A stretch of 64,000 nt of DNA from Circinella umbellata (GCA_025093555.1 JAIWNF010000037.1:124001-188000), one strand, 5' to 3'; positions 1 to 12,857 are shown, counted from the first letter of the stretch. Program-made: numbers and translations. Notes: generated from the letters alone by a model not told the origin.

Positions 1-3000
1 ATATATGTTGTATATATGAGATAAGAAGCATCAAAGCCTTACAATATTCGGTCTACTTTGTATTTCATATTATCAAAAAAAAAAGATACATCCTGAAACA
101 TTTTATTAATAATAATGGTAACGCAAGCATTAAGGCCTTTATTGCACCCCAAAAGACAAAAAACGAAAATACAGCTTATAAAGTTTACATTTACTGTGAA
201 GAACAACACTACCGTCATCAGTGAATATATTGTAGCTGCTTGCTTGTGGTGCGGAGACAAATAAAAAGATAGAAAAAATAGACCAAGAATAACTTACGTA
301 TAATGCACAATCTTGGCGTTATAAAACTGTATCATTGATTAATATCGTATAAACAATAGATTGGTTATCATCTTGTTCGTCGAGAGTTGCACCAGCCAAA
401 AAAAAAGACTTGTATTCTCGACGTAGTTGTCTGCTCCATATATTCTGAACCCATACACGTACAGACATATAAACTAGAGTATCGAACGCATTTTAATTGG
501 ATTTCAATACGCGTCGATTGAGCTGCTCAATCCATTGGGTATAGAATTATTTGATACAAGCTTGTATAAAAAGTAAAAAAAAAAGTTGATTATTTTATAA
601 TTTGTTCTAATAACGTGAACATCTTTGTGGTACATTATTACGTTTCACTATCAAATTAAGTATAAATTGTATTGCGGGTAGTCTAACAATGATATATTAT
701 AAACAGTGTACTTGACAACGAAAATACAGACAATAAAACCATTATAATAAAATTCTATACTCTTGACCCTGCAAATAATTTTTTTATTTTCATTTTTCAA
801 ACCTATTAATACAGTATAATTATCATTAATTTTATTTTTGCGCCCTATTATCTTTATATTTGGATTCTATGATTATTATTTATGATTTAACCTTTAAAGT
901 TTTACAAGTCATACCTTCTTGTTTTCCAGTATGACACCTCCAATGGCTTTATCTTATTAAAGTACATCACAATATTTATCAGTGAGGTGTACGATAGAAT
1001 AATAGTTTAGTTCAACAATAAAAATATAATAAAACGATGAGTCCTTTGAAACAGTGTTTATTCTTGAAAAATAAGATAAAGATTATTATTCTATGTACGA
1101 GTTGGTCTATTTATATGAGTTGTTTATTATGATGGGTTATCTCTGGTATGTCATCTGAAGAATGTATCTTAAAGAATGCTATCTTCAGGTATGATAACCT
1201 TATTCTTTGGAAGATCCTTTTTAGCTTTATCAGGGGTAGACCCTTAGAATCTCCGGTATTTTATACTCTTAATTCCAGGACACTACAATCAGGCTAATAT
1301 TTTTTTAAGATGGTCTGAGATTTTCTTGAGTGACTATTTTGAATAGATACATGTAAATCACACAGTACATGGATGGATCGAAAATGGTTTTTTTTTTGGA
1401 TATCTCGTAGTTGTTTTTTTTGTTGTCTCCTCCGTAACCACACTTATCCACATTCCGTCATTATTGGTAATATTTAATGACAAGAACGATTTAAGACTGC
1501 TTCATCATGTAAGTTACAATATTATTAGTATCATCTGGACCACCAAAGAAAGAAGAAAAGAATTGGTAATGATAAAAGCATTTTATTTTATGTATTTTAT
1601 TTATATGCTTTGCCCTACTACCCCTTTATGATGTCTTTTTTCATGAATGACTGATATCCATGAGATAACAAAATCGCTTGAATTTATCACCTTTCAGTAG
1701 TACACCGACTACCACTATTAGAAAGAGGTGATATTTCCCAGGTAAGCAATTAGATAATCTAGTATTTGTATTATATATAATATTAATTATGCATACATAT
1801 AACCGATCAAAATCGCTCTGTAACTACTACTACTAGTACTACTGGTACTAGCTTTAAAAAGGATATATGCAATTGGATGTCTGATGCAGATTTTGTTTTC
1901 TAGTAGTCATGAAAAAAGAAAATAGTGAGTTATCTGACCAAACGTATCATCCATGAACATCATTATGATCACATTACTATTCATAGTAAACTGGAGTTTT
2001 GTGAAAATTATGAACTGGGCATAATATAGCATTTGTTAAACATTTTTGAAATATCACAAACAAAGAGTTGAAGGAGTACATGTATATTCAAAAAAAATAA
2101 TTCATCTGCAAGTATCAATTGATATTCTGTTTTTGAGAAATTGATGAGCATCAGATATTATATAAAAGTATGTATAATACTTAATTACTATCCATTTATA
2201 CACTTAACAAAAAAAATTAGCTTGGAAGCAACTGTTGCCGACCAAATTCTGTGTAGAATTTGAACTAGTCTAATTTGATGTATAGACATATAAATAGTGA
2301 CTACACATTATTTGTATGCAGAAGCACTTTGTTAAAAATGCAAAGAAAAACCTTTTTTATACATTTTTCTTGCTTTCCTGCTATACATATATTTTTCCAT
2401 ATACCTTTCTCCCCTTGCCCAAGTGATTCATTATACTTTTTCTTTTCTTTTTTTAACTCAGCAACTATTTTTTTCTTATCAAATATTTCTTATTACCCAA
2501 GAACGCACTTGCGTTTATTTTACTTCTTTACTCGATACAAATTCGACTCAAAAAAAGAACTACGTGTTAGTCATTTACGCCATTTTGAATATGTATACAT
2601 GAGCAGCATTATAATAGTATCTTCATATAACACAATTAAGCAGTAAGAATAATATAAGTCACTTGTAAAATAGATGGCCTGATCCAAATTGAGTCTTCAA
2701 AATTGAACGCCAAGACATACATACGAATCTTCTCTTGACGTGGTGCATAGAATGTAATATCTTATATATTGTTCAATCTCTCCTATCCTCGATTAAAGAA
2801 ATTCGTTACTATATTATTTGGTCTTATCACATTTATGATTTTCATATTTCATGTGTCATTATATAGTCTATTTTACTCTTTATTTCTCAGTCCCATTGTG
2901 CTGTAATGGTTAATTTAAAAAAACACCAACAAACATTTCGTAGATGCTATATGATGCTTTATCACAACAATAAAAAGCGTATTTGTAGGATGTTTTATTA

Positions 3001-3522
3001 TACATAATGAAATAATGATTATGATTCCTAACTATGAAATTAGATGCTTTGCACATGAAAAAATGAGTTGTTGTTGTTGCTACTTTTGGGTATATGTTAC
3101 ATGTTTTTGTGGAGTGATTTATTGAAATAACAGATGTAGTTGTAAGACTTAGTTGTTGGAAAACTAAAATTGTTCTTTTTGCATTCATTTGTGTTGCATG
3201 CTGTTGTTTGAAATGAAGATCGTTAAAAAAAATTAAAATTGCTCTTTTGCATTAATTTGTGTTGCTTTGTCATTATTTGGAATTGTGTAACAGTAATGAT
3301 GATGATGTAATGATATGGTTGGCGATAATATAATAATGATGCTTTGGTATAATAGCATGATTGGTAATGATACGTAAGAATGAATATAACAATACGAACA
3401 TCCATATCTGATATCAATAGTATATGATTTTGAAGACATGATGAATTGTTATTTTCTTATTTGTTTTTTATCAGATGACAATTGCTGATAATGAAAGTGA
3501 CAAAGATTTTGCAGTTTAGTAG
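1..3522. other. AT-rich intergenic region, no gene recognised
   Basis: Every open frame here is short, low in complexity and interrupted. The only structured content is a segment at about 1306-1735 that has an inverted, diverged relative near 12.2-12.6 kb, and a weak local duplication at about 3170-3290 (two related stretches around ttgcatt-atttgtgttgc). I see no promoter, RNA gene or element end that I can defend. Confidence 0.5.
1306..1735 (+). repeat. Dispersed repeat, copy 1 (inverted relative at 12150-12575)
   Basis: This stretch aligns by eye, on the opposite strand, with about 12150-12575 over roughly 430 bp with many substitutions and small indels. The match includes a nearly identical block around 1330-1370 (tagatacatgtaaatcacac). 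Both copies keep a short coding-like piece (here around 1480-1560) that ends in different ways. It looks like two decayed copies of one gene or mobile element, but I do not recognise the protein and saw no target-site duplication. Confidence 0.5.
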
Positions 3523-3927
3523 TTATTCTTTTCGTTTTTTAGCACAAGATACTGTTTGCATATGAGGAAGCTTCAAACCAAGTTGACTATCATTGCTTGA
3601 TGAAATGAAATCTGGATCCTCATCAACTAAACTATTCATATAGCTTCTAATACGTGTTACAGAGTTGTATACTACTTGCTATTATTTCCAAATAAAAAGA
3701 AAAAAACAGAAAAAAGGTAACAGCAAAGTTAGTTTAAGTATATTATTATCCCAAATATATACACCATTTACATGACAAAAACATTCTGTATACCTTTACT
3801 TTCATTGTAAGTTTCAACACTTGGAGCGTACCAGCTGTCATTGTGGATGATGATGCAGATACTCCATATTTATTTATTGACGGTACATGACATATGTAGC
3901 CTGCAGGATTGTCAAGTACCATAAGAT

Positions 3928-5004
3928 TAGGGATCTTAGTACAATCCGGATTTATAAACCGATCCGTTTTTCATACGGATTGGATCGGATTCGGATTGTG
4001 TCTCAACGGATTCGGATCGGATTCGGATCGTAATTCTACAATCCGGATTGTAAACGGATTGAGATCTATGGATCGGTCGGATTTTTCTGATCCGTCATTA
4101 TAATTATAGAGTAATGGATCAAAGTTTTAACAATGCTGTGGTAAGGTATATATATATATTCAAATAAAGAAGAGAGTAAGTTTTTGTATATTATTATATA
4201 CTTGAATAGAGCAGTTGAAAAGAAAAGTAGTAATGGCTTTAATATAGAAAAGAAATATTTGAAAAGAAAGAAGCAAAAGTTGAAGATTAAAAAGAGAGAT
4301 TAATAAACTTAATTATTATTTTTATTAATCTAGTAATAATAAAGAGAATTATAAACTTTTATTTGGATGTAAACAGAGAAGGTAAACTTATACCTCTTTT
4401 TTTTCAGCATACTACTCGCCCCCACAAAAAAAAATCCACGTCATGTTATATTTCTACCACCACCATAATTTTTTTTTCACTATAAACTTTTTTATCACTA
4501 TAACTTTTTTTTTACTACTATAACTTTCCCACTATAACTTTTTTTCAACTATAACTTTCTTTTCCATTGTAACTTCTTTTTTCCCATATTATAACTTTTT
4601 ATTACTACAATTTTTTTTTACTACAATTCTTTTTTTATTATAACTTATTTATTTCCTATTATGTTTTTCAAACCAAAATAATAAAATCATCTAAAAACAA
4701 TGCACCTCTGTTACCAATGTTTTACTTTTCTTAAACGATCTCAAACGACTACTATACACAATCTTGTAAAATACCTTCTCTCATGAAAAAATACTGTGAC
4801 ATCTACTATATAGTCTAAATTTTCATCTAATTGATTCTTTTGCATTACGGATTACGGATTCAATCCGGATTTTCACGAAACGGATTCGGATTGCAACTCT
4901 CTAATCCGTGGACAATCCGGATTTCTGAAAATCCGATCCGTTTCAAAACGGATCGGATTCGAAATGGTGCCAATCCGATCCGGATCGGTCTACTAAGAAC
5001 CCTA
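3928..5004. mobile_element. hAT-like non-autonomous element, copy 1
   Basis: The 1077 bp element has short terminal inverted repeats (left tagggatcttagta, right end reading inward tagggttcttagta). It is flanked by the perfect 8 bp duplication cataagat (3920-3927 and 5005-5012). TIRs starting TAGGG with 8 bp duplications are typical of the hAT superfamily. Both ends carry dense arrays of CGGAT/ATCCG motifs over about 170 bp. The interior is AT-rich and contains degenerate 14-17 bp repeats around actataactttttt (about 4480-4640). No transposase frame is present. It interrupts a coding exon of the minus-strand gene, and removing it with one duplication copy restores the reading frame. Confidence 0.85.
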
Positions 5005-5689
5005 CATAAGATGCATTCTAAGATCTACAGAAGAAAGACAACTTATAATTATTACTTCATTCCATAACAATTTGGTTTGACAGTAAAAGAAATGATTTAC
5101 GATATTTACGAAAATATGTAATTCCTACCAATTGTAATGAACGAAGCAATTCCTTGTTATTGTTGCAATTAGATCCAATGTATAGCGTCATTCCTTTTAA
5201 TAACTTCGGGCAGTGAAGATTGGATTCGACAATCCCCTTCTTTCCCACACCAGCATCATTTGCTTTACCACATTCACCAGCACCTAGTTCCATGCCAAAC
5301 TGAAATAATGAAAGATCAGGCTGAGATGAAGATACTTTGGTATTAATTTTGACTTTTCCGTTGATACATCTATCTTCATTATAGATTGCTGTTGCTGACA
5401 CAGATGTTTGCTCACTAAAAAGAAAATATGATAATATGTGTAAATACTGTATATGAGAGCATTTCAAGTAAAACAAAGAGTATCATCAAATAAATTCAAC
5501 ATACCAACCTGGCTCAACTATGATGCTATAAAAGATATGATCCAACAAAGCTTGGATTTTTGCTATAAAGTCCATTCCTGAGCCACACTCTTTTCCCCAA
5601 TTAATTACATTCCAGTGGTATAAGTCCACCAATACATGTAATATGGTTGTCTGGAGCCAATAGAGATCTGGATTTTTTCGTGCTTTTGA

Positions 5690-6900
5690 AGAATAAACTT
5701 TAATTATAGTTTAAATTTTATATTGTAAATAGTTCTACTATTTTATATATAAATATTAAACATAAAAATTAATTTTTATATTTTAATGCCAAGAAAAATA
5801 AAAACAAATGTTTTTTCTTTTTCTGTTAATTATTTATATATAAAAAACATCTAAATCAATGATTTTTATGTTTTTCTTAAATAAAATTAAAATTCTTTTC
5901 TATAAAAATATCAAAATTTATGATATTTTGGATATTTTGGAGTTTATAGATTTTATAAATTTTATGAAATTCATAAATAATAATATAATATATCATTAAG
6001 AAAAATAAAACAAATTGTTTTCTTTTTCTGATTTCCTCCTCCTCCTAAATAGAAACAATAGCAATAATATTGTTCTTGTTTTCTTAATTATATACTTAAT
6101 TATATATATATATAAATATTTAAAATCAATGGATTTTTATGTTTTTCAGAAATAAAAATATATAAAAATAAACGTTTATTGATAAGAATCAGCTTGCTAC
6201 TACAAGCTTTTAACCCTTTACTGTAATTCTTATTAATATTTATTTTTTAATATATTTAATATTTCACATGTTAATTACATGATTACGTAATCATTTTAAC
6301 ACGTGATATAATTTTAAAAATAAAAAATTTATTTTTAATTATATTGATATTTAAAAACATAATTTGTATAACAAATAAATGTTTATATATATATATATAT
6401 ATAATTAAGTATATAATTAAGAAAACAAGAACAATATTATTGTTATTGTTTTTATTTAGGAGGAGGAGGAAAACAGAAAAAGAAAACAATTTGTTTTATT
6501 TTTCTTAATGATATATTATATTATTTATGAATTTCATAAAATCCATAAAATCCATAAAATCCATAAAATCCATAAAATCCATAAAATCCATAAAATCCAT
6601 AAAATCCATAAAATCCATAAAATCCATAAAATCCATAAAATCCATAAAATCCAAAATATCCAAAATATCCAAAATATCCAAAATATCCAAAATTTCATAA
6701 ATTTTGATATCTTTATAAAGAAGAACTTTAATTTTATTTAAGAAAAACATAAAAATCATTGATTTAGATGTTTTTTATATATAAATAATTAACAGAAAAA
6801 GAAAAAACATTTGTTTTTATTTTTCTTAAATAATATTAATAATTCAGAATAAATATTAAATGATAGCTGATGTTCTATCAACCATATAGTATTTTATTCT
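5690..6900. repeat. AT-rich foldback palindrome
   Basis: A long imperfect inverted repeat. The left arm from about 5791 (aagaaaaataaaaacaaatg) pairs with the right arm ending near 6829, and the inner pairing around ttaattatatacttaatta reaches about 6125 and 6395. The weaker outer ends (gaagaataaactttaattat at left, similar inverted sequence at about 6900-6922) may also pair. No coding content. It separates exons of the gene on the minus strand. I could not define a target-site duplication, so it may be an inserted foldback element or a very large degenerate intron. Confidence 0.65.
6536..6690. repeat. 9 bp minisatellite (ccataaaat)n in one palindrome arm
   Basis: About twelve tandem copies of a 9 bp unit ataaaatcc are followed by four to five copies of the variant aaaatatcc. 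The matching position in the left arm (about 5930-5960) has only two or three diverged units, so the array expanded after the inverted repeat formed. Because 9 is divisible by 3, both strands show open frames (repeats of KIH and of MDF). These are by-products, not genes. Confidence 0.85.
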
Positions 6901-9536
6901 ATAATTAATATTTATACTTCTTAGCCAATCTGTTCTTCGTAACAACATCTTCGAAGCTATCAATAAGATCATCTTCTTCCTCAGACATCATTGGTGAAGT
7001 TGGGGATAATAATTTTTCTTTTCTTGTTTTGGTATCCTTGAATATAGGAGCAATACCATCAAACATAATCTTGATGTCACAGGGAAGGTCAGGAAGCTTT
7101 TTATTGTTTTTGTTCAAGATAGTGCTAAACTGTTCTTCACTGAACACCTTTTTCCAAATAGGATCATGTATGTCTAAAATCCAGAGGTGCACAAGACTAT
7201 AAATAAAACACAATGGAGTATATCATTATCTATTGGCATGCTTAGTTCTTCTTTATGGACATAATAAATAAAATTTACAGTTGCATAATCACTTACTGTT
7301 CATATGGGCATTCACAACCATATTTATACATTAAATCTTCGACAAATGCGCCGTCTTCAAGAGACTACTTATTATTATTATCCATGGCTTGAAATGATGC
7401 ATGATAATTAGTTATCATAGCGTTGTAACCCTTACATAAACAACTTTTCTTATTTTCTATTTTTATACACGAATATTCAGAATAATTATTCATATAAGAA
7501 TATTCTCATTTCTATTACCTTTTACACGAATCAATCTATTGTACAACAACTTAATATAAATATCCCCCCAATTAATTAATTAAACAATCACATGTAATAA
7601 CTGCGCGACATTAAACAGTTGCTGCGGATTTAACTGCGTAACATTAGAAAGTTACTGCGGAACAATTGTAAAAGATATATAAACCCCAACTTTTTTAAAC
7701 CAAATAAAAATCATCAATCTGTTATTCAGTCAATTTGACTTTATTTTAAATTTATTTTCTATTGATCACTCAACACCGTATATTGGGTTGTTTTAATTAT
7801 TTTATTTATCCAAGGGATTAGCTTAAGATCATTATCTTACTTATTTTATATATTTATTTGTTGACTACATATTAAACGTAGTATTTGAATTTGATAACAA
7901 CTAAATTCACATTATAAAGACTCAATACCTACAGACATAATATCTCTGTACTAGATTTGATTATATTAAAATCATTATCACTTAACATATATTATCTCAA
8001 AAGAACTTGAGAAATCTTAATAAACAATTACGTTGTAATATACGATAATATTACTGGTGCTCACTATAAAAATACATAAGCATCTGTTGTAGCTGAATAA
8101 ATATATCTACTTATAAATTTAATATAAAAACATCCACACCGGCTACAGCGTCAGTCATTTCGATCGAATCATATTTGGAACTCTACAATAAAAAAAGGTG
8201 TTAGGCATTCTATACATTTTGAAAGAGTAGAAGTTGATAATTCGAAAAAGATCAAGGGCTATGCCTACTTGAGAAACTTACAGATGAATGGCTGCACTTC
8301 CCTAAAGAGGATGAAGATGAAGATGATATGGAATTATTTGCTGCGATGTTGCTATTAGTAAAACTAGAGTGAGTTGCAGCATCATTACTATTATTATTGT
8401 TGTCATTGTTGGTTGAAGAAGTAGTATCAACTGATGTATTATTATTGTTATTATTGGTACCAATAGGAGGAGGAACGTTATCATTAGCAACGTTTGGATT
8501 TATGGGTGCAGTTGCATTATTATTATTGTTGTTATTAATATTATTATTACTGTTATCGTTGACGATTGAAGAAGTTGTATTGTTAATATCATTGTTCAAC
8601 AGTGTATTCGTTGTATTGTTGCCATCATTGGTGGTAGAAGATGTAGTAGTAATATTACTTGCTGTTTTTTACATAAATATTAGTATATGCATATGAACGT
8701 GAACACGAAAAAAAGAAAGCAGAAAAAAAAACCTACCAAACAACATTTGCCAATGCACTCTGCTTTTTCCCTAATACGCGTAGCTTAATTTAGTATGTTG
8801 AACTATTACGTTGAACTGTCTAGTGTGGGGATCTTTTTGAAAAAATGACTTACCAAGATTTTCATTGCACTATATGCTTCTCATCAAATAATTGCTGGCC
8901 AAAATTTATTCATTAGTATCCCATTAGGTGTGTTTTGGGCAATAAAGTCTATGTGTTTGTGAACAAAATCAGCAACACTTGGGGTGTTGGTGGTTTGGAG
9001 ATATTGATCAAAAATAAAGAAAAAAAAGAGTTTAGTTTATTACATATGATATAGTAAATATTGCTTTTTTCTTACCTTCTATTACTTCTGGCGTTGCCAT
9101 GACGACAAAGTGATCCAAAGTTAACACGCAATACGATATTACTTCAAAACAATCAAAGTTGTCTCAAGATAGATTTCCGCAGCAAAGATGACGATCCTTG
9201 ATAAGTAACCAAGAATCAAGTCACCCGTTCCACTCAGACGACCCTTTCCACACCCGAATTCTCCACATAAGCAGTTTTCAAAATAGTAAAAGTTTTATTA
9301 TTCTTAAGCTGTAACGTTTATTTTTCGAACACCATTAATTACTAATATAAATGCGTACGCATTCTTTCATGTATGCTGTTCCTTTTCACAAATAGAATCT
9401 GTTTTTTCGAAAGTCAAGGGAATCATTGGTTGCCTAGAAACAAGCTAAATATCAAACCAATTTCTTTCTATATATATGGTTAATAATATTTAGAAGGGTT
9501 TTTGATGTGCACATTGCAACCCGGGTGGACAAATGA

Positions 9537-9661
9537 TGGACCATGTAGTTTGTTTTGCCTCTCTTCCCGCTCCATAGCTGGGTTTTCTTTTGTCTTGTTA
9601 TGCGAAGGACCATGTAGTTAGTTCTGCCTCTCTTCCCGCTCCATTACTGGATTTTCTTCTC
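9537..9661. repeat. Tandem duplication, 69 bp period
   Basis: Two near-identical stretches beginning ggaccatgtagtt (about 9538 and 9607) both continue through a cctctcttcccgctccat block and an (a/g)ctggattttctt-like end. They differ at a few bases. This is a local tandem duplication with no coding meaning that I can see. Confidence 0.7.
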
Positions 9662-10924
9662 TGTTTATTTAAGTTAATAATATTTCTTTTTTCTTTATTA
9701 ATCAATAATTTTACACTTTTTACCTCTATGTTTTTATTAGAGATATTACAAGTGTTTCAAATCCGTACGCAGTTCAAACAAAAATAGTGAACAAAAAGGA
9801 CCAGAGAGCAGGAGGAGTAGTAGTTGGATAGCAGCTGATAAGAAAGATAACAACGTTGAAAAGTTAAAACAGGCACTGAAGTATTGAATTATGCTTGCGC
9901 TGGGCAATAAATATTTTTAGTACTTCTACCTGGCAAGATACAGTATATCTATTATAGTCACATATGGTTTACGTTTCAGATGGATTATTCAAGAAGCACA
10001 TACAGAAGCAAATGAGCGTAAACCCACAATGTATGGCAAAAAAATATGAAATCGGTCATGTCAACTTGAGTGCTGTTACCCTGTTGCTAAGACAATAAAA
10101 CCACATCAAAAAGCAAAACCAAAGTGATAACAGAAATCAGCACATTTTTGTATAAAACATGTCCCTGTACCGCAAATATGACTTATTCTTATAGTGTTAA
10201 TAATAATGATAACAAGTTGTTTAATCGACAAATTATGTATTAAAATCAATAAAATAAACGTATACAAAAACACCTCTGTCTACTTTATATTTACGAGACA
10301 AATGCGTCATTAGCTTAAATCTGGTTGACAAAACGTATTTAGCTGTGAAAGTTGGTGACTTAATTTGGTTCACCAATTTGGAGAATGTGGTCCGCATGCT
10401 CATATTTTTGTTTGCACGATGTATTAAAAAATCTTACTTTTTTTTCCCCCGTTACTTTTGATTTATAAAACAACAAATATTATAAAAAATGAAAACACAT
10501 GAACAAAGTAGTACATAACATACTCCGTCTTGTATCATTGTTGTAACATATACATATATATATATACATATATATATAATATAGTATATAACGTCACAGT
10601 TGTCATGACCTTTTTTTCATCAACCACAGAGATCGTTATTATTATATATTAAATGTTTCTTGTTATGATAACCCGACTTTATGGAACCCTGTTGAGATAT
10701 AAGTCTAAAGTGTCTAACGTCTCAATAACAGTAAAAGAATTTTGGCTTTTTTGACGCAATGACTCGTTACAGTATAAAATCATTGGCATATACATATAGT
10801 ACCAAATGCCAAAAAATGAAAAACCGGTAGCAAAGTCGGTAATAATGCTTTGGTCTTCTTTTATATGCCATGATCGCTGGAAACGAATTTAGTTTATCTT
10901 TTTTTTTTATCAAAATCTTTATAC

Positions 10925-10930
<6 letters not shown>

Positions 10931-10960
<30 letters not shown>
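10931..10960. repeat. CA dinucleotide microsatellite
   Basis: An uninterrupted run of about fifteen CA units. The Cys-Val open frame on the other strand comes from this repeat. Confidence 0.9.
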
Positions 10961-10964
<4 letters not shown>

Positions 10965-11801
10965 TAAGAGTCTTATGTAAGAGTCTTATGTAAGAGATAA
11001 TATGGTGCTAATTTATAAGGGTTTCTACTATGTATGAGTGTATGAATGTTGAAAGATAAGAAACTGTACAGCTATTATTGCTATTGACGTACTGTACATA
11101 CAAATTAAATTAATATCAAATAGAAAAAAAACTTTCTGGTGACATAACGATTGTAAAACATACTTTGTGTATTCATTCAAAAAGACAAGTTCTATCTTGA
11201 TTTTTTTTTATTAAATCTATATAAAATGCATAAAAACTTGCTTTCAAAATTCCCTTTGCAGTAATAGTCACAATCGCCGTTTGCTACTCCTTTTGTTCAA
11301 TATCTTCCTGTATTGCTTCAGATTGTTCTTTTTGTGCTTGTCTTCCGTGTTGATTCGAAGGCTCTCGACTGGTGGCTTCTATTAAATAAAATCAAAGTTA
11401 TTATCTCTTTGTTTAAAGTAAATAGTAGTTTGAGAGACAGCGTTGGTATAAATCCTTGATAAGTTTAAAAGCTCATCGGCAAAGTTGTCATTCGCTCTTT
11501 TGTACAATTGCAAGGTTACTTGGCATTGATAAGCTGCTGATTCTTCTTAATCATTGTTTATCATATACTATAAAACCAGTATGTATAAATCAGCTTACGT
11601 TGAAATACACCTTACATTGAAACGCAACAAATAATAAATTATTTCCGTGACGGATTTATACAATTCTATCCACATATCACCAGATACAAATAAATCAAGT
11701 TATTTTTTAAAAGTACTAATTTTTAAGCGTGCCGTTACAAATGACAATTACTATTACATGTAATAACGATATATTTTTGTATGTACCTCAATGGCCGCAT
11801 T

Positions 11802-12041
11802 TCAGTTTACGTTCTTGACAGTGGAGTAGGTCATACTTAAACGTCTTCTCCATGCGCGTTTTAGATAATCGACGTTGAATACGGCTGGTGATTCAGGGGT
11901 AATCGCTTCTTCAATAAGATTTATTACTGTTGATAATTTGACGCTACTACTCTCGGCGAAGCATGCAGTAACATAGATTTTAAAACTTAGTGAAAAGTAT
12001 TGGAGATTTTTTTTAATTTGTTCAAGGACCATTTGAGACAA
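11802..12041 (-). other. Unclassified open frame, possible exon
   Basis: A 79-codon frame of ordinary amino-acid composition (for example AWRRRLSMTYSTVKNVN at its end), unlike the low-complexity frames around it. It has no recognisable domain and no neighbouring exon I could join. It lies just left of the dispersed repeat copy at 12150-12575 and may be part of the same decayed gene. Low confidence that it is expressed. Confidence 0.2.
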
Positions 12042-12149
12042 GTGCTTGCAAACTCAGCACAAGAACGAAAATTTTGTGTCCATCTATTAGATAGCCTGCT
12101 CACTATGATTAATCTAGTCATTAATGGCCATTACACCAATAAGTTCAAT

Positions 12150-12575
12150 TGGTAACCTTTTTTTTCCAATAGTGGTAGTCAATGAACTAAAAGATGATAA
12201 ATTCAAGCAATTTTTTATCTTATGGATACCAGTCATCCATGAAAAAGACATCATTAAGGGATAGCAGAGACAAAGCATATAAATGATATACATAAAATAA
12301 AATGTTTTAATCACCAATACTTCTCTTCTCTTCCTTCAACGGTCAAGATGATACGAATAGTATCGTAACTTACATGACCAAGCGATTTTAAATCGTCGTT
12401 GTCTCTATTAATAATAAATAATGACAGAGTGTGGATATTGTGGCTATGGAGGAAACAACAAAAAAAAACAACTACAAGATATTCAAGAAGACCATTTTTG
12501 ATCTATCCATGTACTGTGTGATTTACATGTATCTATTCAAAATAGTCGCTCAAGAAGATCGCAGACCATTTAAAA
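12150..12575 (-). repeat. Dispersed repeat, copy 2 (inverse of 1306-1735)
   Basis: Read on the minus strand, this matches 1306-1735. At about 12322-12415 on the minus strand it keeps a short coding-like stretch (VSYDTIRIILTVEGREEKYW then stop). The equivalent piece in copy 1 has diverged. The plus-strand frame at 12431-12694 lies antisense to part of the repeat and is probably not a gene. No function recognised. Confidence 0.5.
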
Positions 12576-12857
12576 AGAATATTTACCTGATAAATATTGT
12601 GATGTGCTTCAATAAGATAAAACCATTGAAGCTCGGGGTGCCAGACTGCGAAACAAGATGTTATGTAAAACTTGAAAGGATAAATAATAAATAATAATCA
12701 TAAAATAATAGGATGCAAAAATAAAATTAATGAGATGCGAACTTAAAGTTATACTGTGCGCAAAAGTGTAAATTTGTTAATGGGTTTACCACAAAGTATG
12801 CATTATAAGATATCGTAAGTAGTCATATAAATATGTAGAAACAATTGTACTAACTAC

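Larger units (their letters stand above)
3523..9100 (-). pseudogene. Large multi-exon lineage-type gene broken by two insertions
   Basis: I do not recognise a named function; the fragments resemble uncharacterised proteins I associate with Mucorales. The best start is ATG at 9100 (MATPEVIE, exon 9076-9100). A second exon starting at 9008 follows in phase, but its acceptor reads TG instead of AG, and it ends with two adjacent in-frame TGA codons (about 8900). An Asn/Ser-rich exon lies at 8252-8600 and further exons at about 8122-8193, 7300-7368 and 6905-7198. The C-terminal exons join in frame: 5505-5682, 5110-5414, 3794-3927 plus 5013-5024, and 3523-3678. The core has Glu/Gly-rich motifs (MELGAGECGKANDAG) that could fit a nuclease-like fold, which is inference. 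A hAT-like element splits one exon and an AT-rich palindrome separates the two halves. It is probably dead. Confidence 0.6.
9101..11801. other. Intergenic region, no gene recognised
   Basis: The stretch upstream of the broken gene has no supported coding sequence. It contains a short duplication at 9537-9661, a TA-rich run near 10550-10580, a CA microsatellite at 10931-10960 and a small direct repeat just after it (taagagtcttatg, two copies and a part). Short coding-looking bits occur around 10320-10420 but have no start, end or splice sites that join. Confidence 0.45.

Noticed and set aside
6505..6759. Open frames with KIH or MDF repeats on both strands
   Set aside because: They are translations of a 9 bp minisatellite, which stays open in any frame lacking a stop.
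8397..8696. Plus-strand frame rich in Leu and Val
   Set aside because: It is antisense to the Asn/Ser-rich exon of the broken minus-strand gene and consists of ATT/GTT repeats.
12431..12694. 87-codon plus-strand frame with membrane-like stretch
   Set aside because: It is largely antisense to the dispersed repeat copy and its counterpart at 1306-1735 is not open in the same frame.
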